A stretch of 64,000 bases of DNA from Paraglaciecola chathamensis S18K6 (GTDB lineage: Bacteria > Pseudomonadota > Gammaproteobacteria > Enterobacterales > Alteromonadaceae). Both the position numbers and the translations under genes were made by a program. The stretch spans positions 124,001-188,000 of the forward strand of contig BAEM01000033.1 of assembly GCA_000314955.1 (NCBI GenBank), read 5' to 3'. The notes under the pieces were generated by a model. It worked only from the letters and a program-made list of their open reading frames with translations, was not told the DNA's origin and made no database searches. This document shows, one piece after another, positions 36,715-45,467 of this stretch (position 1 is the stretch's first letter; every line of letters starts with the position of its first letter).

Positions 36715-38064
36715 ATGAGTTTGACGCGTATGGGCAACCATAAAACGTATGGCAAGTGGCTTAAAAGTGCTTTTGTGGTGTTTACCGTGAGTTTGAGTGG
36801 CGCATCGATTGCTGAAAACCGAATCGATACCCAGCGCCCTGATGCCCCAGAGCTTGCTGCATATGGTACTCACAGCATTGGTGTACGTCAGCTTGAGGTG
36901 ACAAACCCAAATCAAATTGAAATGCTAAAACTCGATTCCACTGAACCTGAGCCCGCAACGCTTCCGCGATATGATAGGCCGCTTACGCTTGAAGTATGGT
37001 ATCCCGCGCTAAAAAGTAGCACGGGCAATACGACCCTTAAAGCCTATATGCGTGATGGTAAAACCCAAGTCGCTTTGCACGGTAAGGCTGTGCGTGATGC
37101 TAAGCCAGAAATGACTGACAAAGCATTCCCGCTAGTACTGATTTCTCATGGTTACCCGGGAAATCGTTTTTTGCTGTCGCACTTGGCTGAAAATATTGCC
37201 TCAAAGGGCTATGTGGTGGTGTCTATTGATCACACCGATTCTACTTATCGTACTAAAGCGGCGTTTTCGTCAACCTTGGTCAACCGCCCAGTGGATCAGC
37301 TTTTTGTGTTGGGGCAAATTGAGGAGATGTCGAAAGACAAAAACTCATTCTTATATGGTTTAGTTGACACCGCGGATACTGGCTTAATTGGATATTCCAT
37401 GGGTGGTTATGGTGCTGTGATTAACGCTGGGGCGGGAGTAACGGAACAAGCGGCAATGAGTCAGCAAGGCGCACCTTTCGGTACGCTGAAACGTCATCAA
37501 ACTGGTATAAAAGCCAGTACTGATAAACGTTTGAAGACGGTAATCGCATTCGCACCTTGGGGAATGAATTACCACATGTTTAGTCATGATACGCTTCAAG
37601 AAATCAGTGTGCCTATGTTGTTAGTGGCTGGCTCGCAAGATGACGTATCAGGTTATGAAAATGGCGTTCGTGCCATTTGGCAAGGAGCAACCAATGTGAA
37701 CCGTTCACTGCTTACCTATGACAATGCTAATCACAACGCGGGCGCTGTAATGCCCGCGCCAGAAGAGTCTTATGTATTTGACAAAGAGCTGGGTTTTAAC
37801 ATCAGCGAACATTACATCGATGCCGTATGGGACAACGCACGTATGAACAATATTGCTCAGCATTTTGTGACAGCGTGGCTTGATAAGTATTTGAAAAACG
37901 ATGTTAGCAAAGCGGCTTATTTGGATATTGTGCCGAATGCTAATGACGGCGTTTATGCGCTCGACGAGCAAGGTAACCCTAAGCCAGAGCATACCTACTG
38001 GAAAGGCTTTCCTAATCGCACCGCCAAAGGCTTACGCTTTGAGCGTTTAGCTGCGGGCGAATAA
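36715..38064 (+). CDS. Secreted alpha/beta hydrolase (dienelactone hydrolase-like)
   Basis: A 449-residue alpha/beta hydrolase. A hydrophobic stretch at residues 20-35 followed by ASIAE suggests a signal peptide. LVLISHGYPGNRFLLSHLAE holds the oxyanion region, GYSMGGYGAVIN the nucleophile Ser, VPMLLVAGSQDDVSGYE the acid, and DNANHNAG the His. The long interval between nucleophile and acid may form a lid. GGAGTAGG precedes the start. The substrate is unknown. Relatives are annotated as predicted dienelactone hydrolases or platelet-activating-factor acetylhydrolase-like proteins. Confidence 0.78.
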   Translation: MSLTRMGNHKTYGKWLKSAFVVFTVSLSGASIAENRIDTQRPDAPELAAYGTHSIGVRQLEVTNPNQIEMLKLDSTEPEPATLPRYDRPLTLEVWYPALKSSTGNTTLKAYMRDGKTQVALHGKAVRDAKPEMTDKAFPLVLISHGYPGNRFLLSHLAENIASKGYVVVSIDHTDSTYRTKAAFSSTLVNRPVDQLFVLGQIEEMSKDKNSFLYGLVDTADTGLIGYSMGGYGAVINAGAGVTEQAAMSQQGAPFGTLKRHQTGIKASTDKRLKTVIAFAPWGMNYHMFSHDTLQEISVPMLLVAGSQDDVSGYENGVRAIWQGATNVNRSLLTYDNANHNAGAVMPAPEESYVFDKELGFNISEHYIDAVWDNARMNNIAQHFVTAWLDKYLKNDVSKAAYLDIVPNANDGVYALDEQGNPKPEHTYWKGFPNRTAKGLRFERLAAGE

Positions 38065-38371
38065 GTCACTATTTTGCCCCTTTATTTATCTATAAGTTCA
38101 GGGGCTACCCTAATCACCTAAGCCTAAGCGCGAGTGCTCCTGAGGAGTGCGTTTAAAACGTGCGCACCTTCTTATAATGGCCCCGAACTGACACAACCAA
38201 AAGAGTAAATACAGCGGTAAAATTTACATTTACTGGCTCGAATTACGCTGTGCTTTTCGCTTTATAATTTTTAAGTTATTGATTTGTAATTAAAATTTAT
38301 ATGGCTTCGGTTTTGCTTTCTAACCAGCAGCGCAATAATAAGAAACGTTGAGAAGCAAGGCTGGTAACCGT
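38065..38371 (+). other. 307-bp spacer without a gene
   Basis: GCCCC and GGGGC just after the hydrolase stop (38081-38106) can pair around a long loop, but no T tract follows. The rest is A/T-rich, and I see no other element. A promoter for the MgtC-like gene presumably lies here. Confidence 0.4.
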
Positions 38372-38845
38372 ATGGATATTATTCCCGACCATTTAATTAA
38401 TTTTGAGATCGACATACAACTCGTTATTTATCACTTTTTTCAGTTGGGTCTCGCATTTTTGTTTGCTTTACCCATCGCATTAAATCGAGAAAGTGGTTCT
38501 AGAGGTGCCGGTTTGCGCACTTTTCCGCTGGTGGCTTTAGCCTCATGTGCGTTTATGCTCATCGCAATGAACGCCTACGCTGAAGGAGACGGAGAAGCCG
38601 AAGCAAGAGTGATGTACGGCGTTATCACCGGGATCGGTTTTATCGGAGGTGGCGCTATTTTCAAACAAGATGACGGCGCAAGTGGAACGGCCACTGCCGC
38701 AGGGATTTGGAACACTGGGGCGATCGGGATTGCCGTGGCCTACCAAAACTATGAAATAGCGCTCATTTTATCGATTATGAATTTTTGTATTTTTCGCTTT
38801 GCTAAAACAGTAAAGATGAAAAAAAGTAATCATTTGGACGATTAG
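38372..38845 (+). CDS. MgtC/SapB-family membrane protein
   Basis: A 157-residue inner-membrane protein with four or five hydrophobic segments. The MgtC signature is clear: FALPIALNRESGSRGAGLRT (about residues 29-48), then GVITGIGFIGGGAIFKQDD and GTATAAGIWNTGAIGIA. It lacks the extra C-terminal domain of Salmonella MgtC. Related proteins influence magnesium and phosphate homeostasis, but the role of this short form is unknown. The start at 38372 has only a weak ribosome site. A TTG at 38348 is the alternative. Confidence 0.85.
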   Translation: MDIIPDHLINFEIDIQLVIYHFFQLGLAFLFALPIALNRESGSRGAGLRTFPLVALASCAFMLIAMNAYAEGDGEAEARVMYGVITGIGFIGGGAIFKQDDGASGTATAAGIWNTGAIGIAVAYQNYEIALILSIMNFCIFRFAKTVKMKKSNHLDD

Positions 38846-38996
38846 CAAGTCACTTAATGAACTTTGCCAAGAGTTAACGCGTAAATCTACTTTGTACTTC
38901 AATGGTATACTGGTTACTAAGAAAGTCATGAAACGCCCAGTTCGACAGGGGCATTATTCGCAATATTGGCTAACGCCGAATGCAAAAGGACAGAAA

Positions 38997-39542
38997 ATGA
39001 AATCGAATAACATCCTATTACTTAGCGCACTGTTACTCAGCGGTTTATTCATTAGTGGCTGCGCCAGCCAACCGGATTATCGCGAGGCCACTCGAGGGGG
39101 CTTCGGGTATACCGAGAGTAAATTTACCGATACTCAATATCGGGTAAATTTTAAAGCTCGCGGGACGGACAAATCGAAAGCCATGGATTACGCCATGTTA
39201 CGTGCAGCAGAGCTAACCTTAGAGCAAGAATACGATTGGTTTGTGGTAACAGACAGAGAAACCTTAGTAGACAAAGAACACGTGCAAGTTAGCCCACAAG
39301 TTGGCTTCAGTCGACGTTACGCCACGGTTACAGATTGCGGTGCGCTTACGTGTCGTACATCACGATTTCCTCGTAGTCAATTTGAAACTGGGGTGTTCAT
39401 TGGCGGTTCTGAGCAGAGTGAAATTGAGAGTATTTTAAATATAGAAATGGGTAAAGGCGCTCAGCCCGATGCCAGTACCAGTTTTGATGCTCGACAAGTC
39501 GTTGAAAACTTAGGGCCGAAAAAAGACAAAGTGCAAGAGTAA
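38997..39542 (+). CDS. CC0125/CC1285-like lipoprotein
   Basis: A 181-residue lipoprotein. The hydrophobic leader ends in LFISGC, with the acylated Cys near residue 21. The mature part starts with DYREATRGGFGYTESKFTD and has YRVNFKARGTDKSKAMDYAM followed by LRAAELTLEQEYDWFVV. This YRVxFxGNG...LLRAAELT pattern marks a family of unknown function in Proteobacteria. AAAGGA stands six bases before the ATG at 38997, so the longer frame from 38892 is not used. A bidirectional terminator follows. Confidence 0.8.
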   Translation: MKSNNILLLSALLLSGLFISGCASQPDYREATRGGFGYTESKFTDTQYRVNFKARGTDKSKAMDYAMLRAAELTLEQEYDWFVVTDRETLVDKEHVQVSPQVGFSRRYATVTDCGALTCRTSRFPRSQFETGVFIGGSEQSEIESILNIEMGKGAQPDASTSFDARQVVENLGPKKDKVQE

Positions 39543-39583
39543 ACATCCGGCGTTATATGGAAGTAAGCTTGCTGTAAAGCATC

Positions 39584-39623
39584 AAAAAGTCGCTCGACCG
39601 TGTGACGTGTTGAGCGACTTTTT
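39584..39623. terminator. Bidirectional terminator
   Basis: AAAAAGTCGCTC (39584-39595) pairs perfectly with GAGCGACTTTTT (39612-39623) around a 16-base loop. It lies between the convergent lipoprotein and NAD(P)-binding genes. Confidence 0.85.
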
Positions 39624-39653
39624 TGTGTTGCGCTATGTTGAATGTACAGGCAA

Positions 39654-40286
39654 TCAGTACGCCACACTAATGCGCTGATTAATGTATTCACCGCGCTGTG
39701 CTTCATCGATCATGGCTTTGGCATAATCAGTTAGCGAGATCTTACTTTCACCATCACTGTTGGTGAAAAATGCATCTCCACCTATGCGAAAATCGCCTTC
39801 ACTATCACCTGGATAAAGCACGGCTGCAGGACTGACAAAGGTCCACTGGGTGTTCGATTTACTGCTACGAAATACCTTTAGTGCTTCGCCTTGTGCTATC
39901 GCTTCGTCTTTATATTCGACAGGAAACTCAGATGAAGTCACAAGCGCTACACCAGGCGCGACCTCTAAGCTTCCTGCGCCGCCGACCCACAACAGGCGTT
40001 TTCCTGTATCAGCTAACGCGACCAACAAACGCTCGGCGGTTTGTGCCACGAGTTCGTGATTGCCGGCTGCACGCCCGCTAATTGCGGCAATGACCACGTC
40101 AGCCCCTTCAACAACGGGTGCGAAGTCGCCGTTGCTATGTAAGTCATATGCACGTGTTGATACACCTTTAGCGGTTAACTTAGCTGGGTCACGTACTATT
40201 GCGATCACTTCGTGGTCTCGTGCTTTGGCTTCTGTTACTAGCGCGCTGCCTACCCAACCTGTTGCTCCTAATACTGCTATTTTCAT
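39654..40286 (-). CDS. NAD(P)-binding oxidoreductase (NmrA/atypical SDR type)
   Basis: A 210-residue Rossmann-fold protein starting MKIAVLGATGWVGSALVTEA, with a GxxGxxG nucleotide loop. DVVIAAISGRA, LLWVGGAGSLEV and a late WTFVSPAAVLYPG follow. This matches the short NAD(P)H-binding proteins related to YwnB, whose substrates are unknown. GGAG seven bases before the ATG at 40286 sets the start. It is divergent from a LysR gene 115 bases away, a common regulator-target arrangement. Confidence 0.83.
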   Translation of the reverse strand: MKIAVLGATGWVGSALVTEAKARDHEVIAIVRDPAKLTAKGVSTRAYDLHSNGDFAPVVEGADVVIAAISGRAAGNHELVAQTAERLLVALADTGKRLLWVGGAGSLEVAPGVALVTSSEFPVEYKDEAIAQGEALKVFRSSKSNTQWTFVSPAAVLYPGDSEGDFRIGGDAFFTNSDGESKISLTDYAKAMIDEAQRGEYINQRISVAY

Positions 40287-40401
40287 TATCAAACTCCGAC
40301 TATTTGTTGTATTGCGTTAAGAAAGTAAAGCCAGTTTACTTGTGCCGGTTTAAGTGATAAATATTCATTTATGATAATAATTAGTTCAATTTAGGATGCT
40401 A

Positions 40402-41307
40402 ATGGATCGGATCATATCGTTACAAAGCTTTGTAGAGGTCGCGCATTGTGGAAGCTTTACTAAAGCTGCTGAGATCATTGGGCTGAGTCGCTTACAGGTT
40501 ACACGGCATGTGCAAGACGTAGAGCAGTGGTTAAATTTGCGTTTGTTTCATCGCACTACGCGCAAAGTGAGCCTAACCTTGCAAGGCGAAGAAGCGCTTG
40601 AATTTGCTAAAAAAATCCTTAGCTCAGTAGTGGATCTTGAAAGCCGTGCTCACAGTCACAACCATGAATTAGTAGGGACTATCCGTGTTGCCACGCCTAT
40701 CGGTTTAGGGCAAAACTTGCTGTTCGATGCGGTAGAAGAATTTGTTGCATTACATCCTAAAGCGCAGATTCAGATGGTGTTATCTGATGGGTTATCCCAA
40801 TTAGTTGAGGAGCGAGTTGATATTGCTTTGCGTTACATAGACCAACCGCACCAACAATTGATTGCAAGAAGACTCATGCATATCGATAGCGTGCTGTGCG
40901 CTTCACCTGATTATATTGCAAAACAGGTTACACAGGATTCACCACTTGAGCAGCCAAGTGACTTAGCCGCGCATAATTGCCTTATTCATAGTAGCAATCA
41001 TCAATGGCGCATTGTGTCAGCCACCAGCGATGAGAAGGTTTCGGTGTCAGGAAACATTCAGGCCAATGAAATGGGCGTCATTCTAAAGGCCGCCTTGCGC
41101 GGGTTAGGCGTAGCCAATTTGCCCTGTGACTTGGCTAATCAATATTTACGCAGTCAGGCGTTAACCCAGGTTTTACCCGAGTACCGGGCGCCCGGACATA
41201 ATTTATGGGCGGTGTATCTGTCCCGTGATCATCAACAAAACGTGGTGCGTGCGTTTATCGATTTTCTAGCCCTGCGCTGGCAAGGAGATGTTACCAGAGC
41301 ACATTAG
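40402..41307 (+). CDS. LysR-family transcriptional regulator
   Basis: A 301-residue LysR-type regulator. Its winged helix (residues 1-60: HCGSFTKAAEIIGLSRLQVT, then LNLRLFHRTTRKVSLT) resembles the CrgA/AaeR-like group, which often controls a divergent oxidoreductase. The effector domain covers about 90-295. The start at 40402 follows AGGA by five bases. An ATG two codons earlier overlaps that site. Its likely target is the divergent NAD(P)-binding gene and itself. Confidence 0.88.
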   Translation: MDRIISLQSFVEVAHCGSFTKAAEIIGLSRLQVTRHVQDVEQWLNLRLFHRTTRKVSLTLQGEEALEFAKKILSSVVDLESRAHSHNHELVGTIRVATPIGLGQNLLFDAVEEFVALHPKAQIQMVLSDGLSQLVEERVDIALRYIDQPHQQLIARRLMHIDSVLCASPDYIAKQVTQDSPLEQPSDLAAHNCLIHSSNHQWRIVSATSDEKVSVSGNIQANEMGVILKAALRGLGVANLPCDLANQYLRSQALTQVLPEYRAPGHNLWAVYLSRDHQQNVVRAFIDFLALRWQGDVTRAH

Positions 41308-41448
41308 CCCAGGATAAAGTTACATGCTTATGTGTGGGAATAATGCTGAAAATGTAATCTGAACTTTTGCCAGCATCACAGCTTCTAACGCTGGTTAGCT
41401 TTACCTTATGGGCTGTAAGCTTAGATTGATACGGATAAAAGGATATTG

Positions 41449-41688
41449 ATGATGAACGCAAATCCACGCTACCTAAAACGTTCGGCCACGTTAGTTTTAT
41501 TGCTACTCGCCCTATCGGCATGTACCAACAAACAATTATATAAAGTAGGGCAGTCTTATCAAAAGAGTGAGTGCGAGCGCGCAGCACTGTCGGATGTTCA
41601 ATTTAAAGACTGTAAAAATATAGAAGCAAAACGTTTTGAAGAGTATGAACGTGAACGCCAAGAAGCATTACAAACTGATAAGCCTTAA
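41449..41688 (+). CDS. Small lipoprotein
   Basis: A 79-residue predicted lipoprotein. A basic start (RYLKR) is followed by the hydrophobic core LVLLLLALSAC with the lipidated Cys near residue 24. The mature part is short and charged, with two Cys (ECERA and DCKNIE) that could form a disulphide, and a helical, Glu/Arg-rich end. AAAAGGA lies five bases before the ATG. Family unknown. Confidence 0.65.
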   Translation: MMNANPRYLKRSATLVLLLLALSACTNKQLYKVGQSYQKSECERAALSDVQFKDCKNIEAKRFEEYERERQEALQTDKP

Positions 41689-41867
41689 TATCACTATTTG
41701 AACTTAGACCTTAGTCTAATGGTGAATTTTTTGACTCAGTCCATATTCACTGCGTAATACTGTGTTGATAGTGATAAATGTTAATTAAATGTCAAATTAA
41801 TTTACAATTGGCTAGTGCGCAATTTTCGTCCTCGGTTAACTATTTGAAAGTTAACTCTATTTAATTA

Positions 41868-41882
41868 TGGTGTCGATCTTGC
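41868..41882 (+). promoter_or_regulatory. Candidate sigma-54 promoter of the PEP-CTERM gene
   Basis: TGGTGTCGATCTTGC has GG at 41869-41870 and GC at 41881-41882 with exactly ten bases between, and TTGCT at the -12 side. The -24 side keeps TGG but differs from TGGCAC after it. The expected start of transcription is near 41893. Confidence 0.45.
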
Positions 41883-41886
41883 TCGA

Positions 41887-41923
41887 CTGCATGTGACTTT
41901 ATCAAGAGGAATGTCACATGCAG
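41887..41923 (+). promoter_or_regulatory. Perfect inverted repeat around the RBS and start codon
   Basis: CTGCATGTGAC (41887-41897) pairs without mismatch with GTCACATGCAG (41913-41923). The 15-base loop contains the ribosome site AGAGGA, and the downstream arm contains the ATG at 41918. It could be a translational control hairpin or an operator. Confidence 0.65.
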
Positions 41924-42721
41924 AAAAATAATAGCAAAAAAACACCTTCTAACTTGGCCACGAAAGTGATCAAATTACTGAGTTTAACTGCAGTACTGAG
42001 TCTGTCGTTTAATGCGATGGCAGCACCAATAAATGGTACAGGTAATATCACACCGGACGTTATCTTTGGTAGTGGCAATGCCAATGGTTCGTGGACGGGT
42101 GAAACCGTCAATGGGGTTGAAGTCGCACTGCGCGGTAAACTGCGATATAACGCTTCTGGCGCCCCAGAAAATACCTTTAACTACGACGGCGATCGCACGT
42201 ATACCTTTGATCCTACCTTAAGTTCAATTCCTGCTAATCGTTCAGTGTTTAACTTCGAGTATGCGGTAAATGTTGATGCTAACTCATCTGGGGCCACGTT
42301 AGATGATTTCACCTATTTGTTTGAATATGACTTAGATCCAACAGCAGGTACTCAATTTAGCAGTGCAGATATGATCACCCTTAAAACAGATAACTCATTG
42401 GGAGACAGCACGACGGGTAATGGACAAGGGATTGAAGATCCGGGCAATTATGCTGCTGTTTATGGGAACTACAGCGTGGCCCAAAACTCACAAAACCGTG
42501 GCTTTGGATTTAGCGGTACCTTAGACGCAGCAACAGAAGGTATGTTTACTTACAATCTGCTTGTGTTGGATGCAAATGGCGTTGAGTTCGCTAGAAGCTC
42601 CATCGATATTATCGTTGGAGATGTTCCGGTGCCTGCACCTTCAACTTTTGCCTGTTTGTTTGTGGGAGCATTTGCTCTTAGCTTTGCGGGAATGCGCAGA
42701 CGTAAGCAACAAATTAAGTGA
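41918..42721 (+). CDS. PEP-CTERM domain surface protein
   Basis: A 267-residue exported protein. A signal peptide covers about residues 1-36 (ending NAMA). The middle is Asn/Thr/Asp-rich and beta-strand-like, without a known domain. The C-terminus has the exosortase sorting signal: VPAPST, a hydrophobic helix (FACLFVGAFALSFAGM) and the basic RRRKQQIK. Pro-Ala-Pro replaces the usual Pro-Glu-Pro. Such proteins are cut by an exosortase and sent to the surface with exopolysaccharide. No exosortase gene is in the window, but the PrsK/PrsR regulators are 7 kb away. Confidence 0.85.
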   Translation: MQKNNSKKTPSNLATKVIKLLSLTAVLSLSFNAMAAPINGTGNITPDVIFGSGNANGSWTGETVNGVEVALRGKLRYNASGAPENTFNYDGDRTYTFDPTLSSIPANRSVFNFEYAVNVDANSSGATLDDFTYLFEYDLDPTAGTQFSSADMITLKTDNSLGDSTTGNGQGIEDPGNYAAVYGNYSVAQNSQNRGFGFSGTLDAATEGMFTYNLLVLDANGVEFARSSIDIIVGDVPVPAPSTFACLFVGAFALSFAGMRRRKQQIK

Positions 42722-42748
42722 GCCTCTTTCATAGCCTCACTTAATTTG
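42710..42748 (+). terminator. Terminator-like 13-bp stem after the PEP-CTERM gene
   Basis: CAAATTAAGTGAG (42710-42722) pairs perfectly with CTCACTTAATTTG (42736-42748), overlapping the stop codon. A second stem, TTCAGGG-GCTG with CAGC-CCCTGAA (42764-42791, one bulge), follows before the convergent cti gene. Confidence 0.6.
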
Positions 42749-42819
42749 TATTTAGGATTTGTATTCAGGGCGCTGTAAAACAGCCCCTGAATCGTTTTAA
42801 TTGGTAACGATTACGCGCC

Positions 42820-45216
42820 TTAGCGATTCTCTAATCGGTTGTAATCTAATAGGCCGCCTTCAATCGGACTGTGATGCATAAACGTTTGATTGAGTTTATC
42901 ACTGAATTGCCAAAAATCTTTTGCTGTGCGCCGCACTGCAAATAAATCTAAGAATGCTTGGTAATCTTGTTCACTTTTGATCTGTTGAGCTTTGGCTACT
43001 AACTTGGCTAAATCAGCTTCTTTGACTCGCCAGAATACATCAGGGTAACTACCGAGTAATCCATGCACTAAGGTCACATCATCCTTAGCGTAGTCTCTGT
43101 TTGCATCTTCAGAAAACAAGCTGTTGACATTGAAGTGTGCGCTGTTGCGTACCAAGGTGAAAATTTCAGGCTCGTCACTATCCGTGGGCTGGACCATGAT
43201 CATACTTAATTCAGGTAAAATCGAGGCGCTGGTGCCTTTGATGTTTGCTAGTTGTCCCAGCAGAGCTTTACTGTTGTCGCCTAACTCACTGTCTTGTAGC
43301 CTGTAGCGGCTGGGTTGTACATCTTTCACGTGCTCAGCAAAGATACTGTACAATTCCTTTTTATGATCCTTGGTGCTAAATTGCATGCCACTAGGCTGGT
43401 CAAATGGGTTTATTTTTCCTTCAACAAACTCAGTTAATTCTGGCCCTGCGTGTTGATACCAAGAAGCTAATTCTTTGCGACGTGTGTCAGGGGGTAAAAA
43501 CGCTAAGAAGTTTGATTCACCTTCCATGCGTAAAAAATCCATATACAGGCGTGTCATTAACTGATGGCCGTAATTTCCATATACATCAAAGCCGGCAACC
43601 AACAAGTAATGTATACGCTCAAGTAAGGCATAATCAATCACCCAAGCCGTTTTAGGTGGTTTGCCCACTAAGCCCTTAATCACAGTGGCATTATCAAAGT
43701 GACGAAACACCGTTAAAGTCGCGTTGTCGTTGTCACCGTCGCCGGCCCATATATCGTTTTCGGTAAAGTGTTGGCCGTCTTCCAATGCTGTGGCCATAAA
43801 TTCGTGCCTTGCGCGCATGTAATCACCTTGACGAGAGGCATATTCAAGCCAAGTCACCGCTAAGGCTGTGCTTTCGTGCTCAGCCGGTAGGCGCAGGTTA
43901 TCTTTTTGCGATTGGTAAAAATCGCTGATTTTTGGCGAATCAACCACTTCAGGTTTAACGAAGTATACCCAGAAGCGATCATTGATCACATTTAGTGCGA
44001 CTTGACCTCGACAAACAGGCCCTTTGATGTATCCCATTATGGTATTTTGTGCCCGCTCTAGCATAAAGCGATAGCGTGCATTTTCAGGTAGTTGCGTGAA
44101 CGCGGTTAACGGGTTCGCAGCTACTTTTGGTTTATAACTGGGTAATTCAGTGACGCTGTAGTCGGCATCAACAAACCATTTCTGCCATTTATCAGTAAGT
44201 TCCTTATGAATAGCATAGGGTTGGTGCGTTTTGTTAACGATACTCGACATGACGGGCTGCAAGCGATAATAAATCCGCTTTACACCTGGATCGTCAAACG
44301 GGCGACGACTAGGAATGACATCAATGGCTTGCCCTGAAGGGGTTCTAGAGCGTACGAGGTTGAAAAAAGTAGGTTGTGTGCCAGGCTCGGTTATTTCACT
44401 GAAATACAAATGAGAGCTAAACAAATGTTCGTAAATATAGCGGGCACTCAGCTGCATCTTTAAGCTGTCGCCATTTAAAAATTGCTCTAACGAATCTATC
44501 GCTTGTGCTTGCGCGTCAGTTAACGGCGCGCGGGCAGGCATGTATGCACCGCTGTCTATCCATGACATTAGAATATTATGCTCGGTATCAGTTAGCTCTG
44601 GCAATGCGTAAGGCATGCCACCGAAGGCTTGGCTTTTCGCATAGCCGTCGAATTCAGCAACGGTAGGACATTGTTGGCTGCGATCGATGGAGACATCGAA
44701 CCGTTCGTCCAACAATTTTTCATCAGGTAGCGGATGTTGCTTTTTAAGCATTAGCATTTTAGCTAAAACAGACGATTGCGTGTTGGCTCTTGGGCTTTGT
44801 TCACGTTCATTTAGAACAGGATAAAAGCCGCGATCACGCCATTGCTCGGCGCCTAATGCATCGATGAACAAACGATTGGGCGTAGCGGCAAGAATACGTG
44901 AGCCATGGTAAACCATTTCTTTATTGGCTCCTCGTTCAATCCCTTCGGGTGAACTCATTTTTAGCTGACAGGGCGCATCGTAGCAAGCATGGCATACCAC
45001 GCAACGCCCTTCGATTACGGGAGCGACTTTTGTTTGATAAAAGGTGGTTGCTGGGCTTTCAAGAGAAGCTTGGGTGACACTGGCTGCTTCACGGTTTTCA
45101 GTGTTTTCGTGGCCGTAAAGCTTGTTGAAATCAAGGTTTGCTATGGTCGCGCAACCGGAACATACAAGAATGACGGCGATGAATATTTTAATCCATCTAG
45201 AGTGTGTGTTTTGCAT
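42820..45216 (-). CDS. cti: Fatty acid cis/trans isomerase
   Basis: Periplasmic haem enzyme that turns cis-unsaturated membrane fatty acids into trans forms, making the membrane more rigid under solvent or heat stress. The 798 residues begin with an export signal with lipobox-like LVCSGC. The haem motif CVVCH is near residue 73, followed by CYDAPCQLKM and the Cti-type YHGSRILAATPNRLFIDA. Length matches Pseudomonas Cti (about 760). The haem motif continues as CVVCHACYDAPC, adding two nearby Cys. It is divergent from an MFS gene. Confidence 0.92.
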   Translation of the reverse strand: MQNTHSRWIKIFIAVILVCSGCATIANLDFNKLYGHENTENREAASVTQASLESPATTFYQTKVAPVIEGRCVVCHACYDAPCQLKMSSPEGIERGANKEMVYHGSRILAATPNRLFIDALGAEQWRDRGFYPVLNEREQSPRANTQSSVLAKMLMLKKQHPLPDEKLLDERFDVSIDRSQQCPTVAEFDGYAKSQAFGGMPYALPELTDTEHNILMSWIDSGAYMPARAPLTDAQAQAIDSLEQFLNGDSLKMQLSARYIYEHLFSSHLYFSEITEPGTQPTFFNLVRSRTPSGQAIDVIPSRRPFDDPGVKRIYYRLQPVMSSIVNKTHQPYAIHKELTDKWQKWFVDADYSVTELPSYKPKVAANPLTAFTQLPENARYRFMLERAQNTIMGYIKGPVCRGQVALNVINDRFWVYFVKPEVVDSPKISDFYQSQKDNLRLPAEHESTALAVTWLEYASRQGDYMRARHEFMATALEDGQHFTENDIWAGDGDNDNATLTVFRHFDNATVIKGLVGKPPKTAWVIDYALLERIHYLLVAGFDVYGNYGHQLMTRLYMDFLRMEGESNFLAFLPPDTRRKELASWYQHAGPELTEFVEGKINPFDQPSGMQFSTKDHKKELYSIFAEHVKDVQPSRYRLQDSELGDNSKALLGQLANIKGTSASILPELSMIMVQPTDSDEPEIFTLVRNSAHFNVNSLFSEDANRDYAKDDVTLVHGLLGSYPDVFWRVKEADLAKLVAKAQQIKSEQDYQAFLDLFAVRRTAKDFWQFSDKLNQTFMHHSPIEGGLLDYNRLENR

Positions 45217-45467
45217 ATGAGTCCATTGAGGCAGTCACGCTAATTTCCATTGAAAATAGAGCGTAGAGATTGGATAGCTGTTTTTGGCGCGCAGTTTACC
45301 TTGTACAGTGCTGCGACTCAACTTTGAAATACCCAATATGGGTGTTTTGGGCGACGCTACTCAGTGAGTTCAGACTGTTTAGAAGCTATGGTGCTGCCAC
45401 CTTTCTTGACAGTATTGGCAAAAACAGGAACCCTACCGAAACTTATTTAACAGGCGTTTAATTGATT

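Noticed and set aside
41821-41860. Two GTTAAC sites considered as PrsR enhancer sites
   Set aside because: GTTAAC is a short self-complementary hexamer in A/T-rich DNA, and the sites lie too close to the promoter for a typical enhancer.
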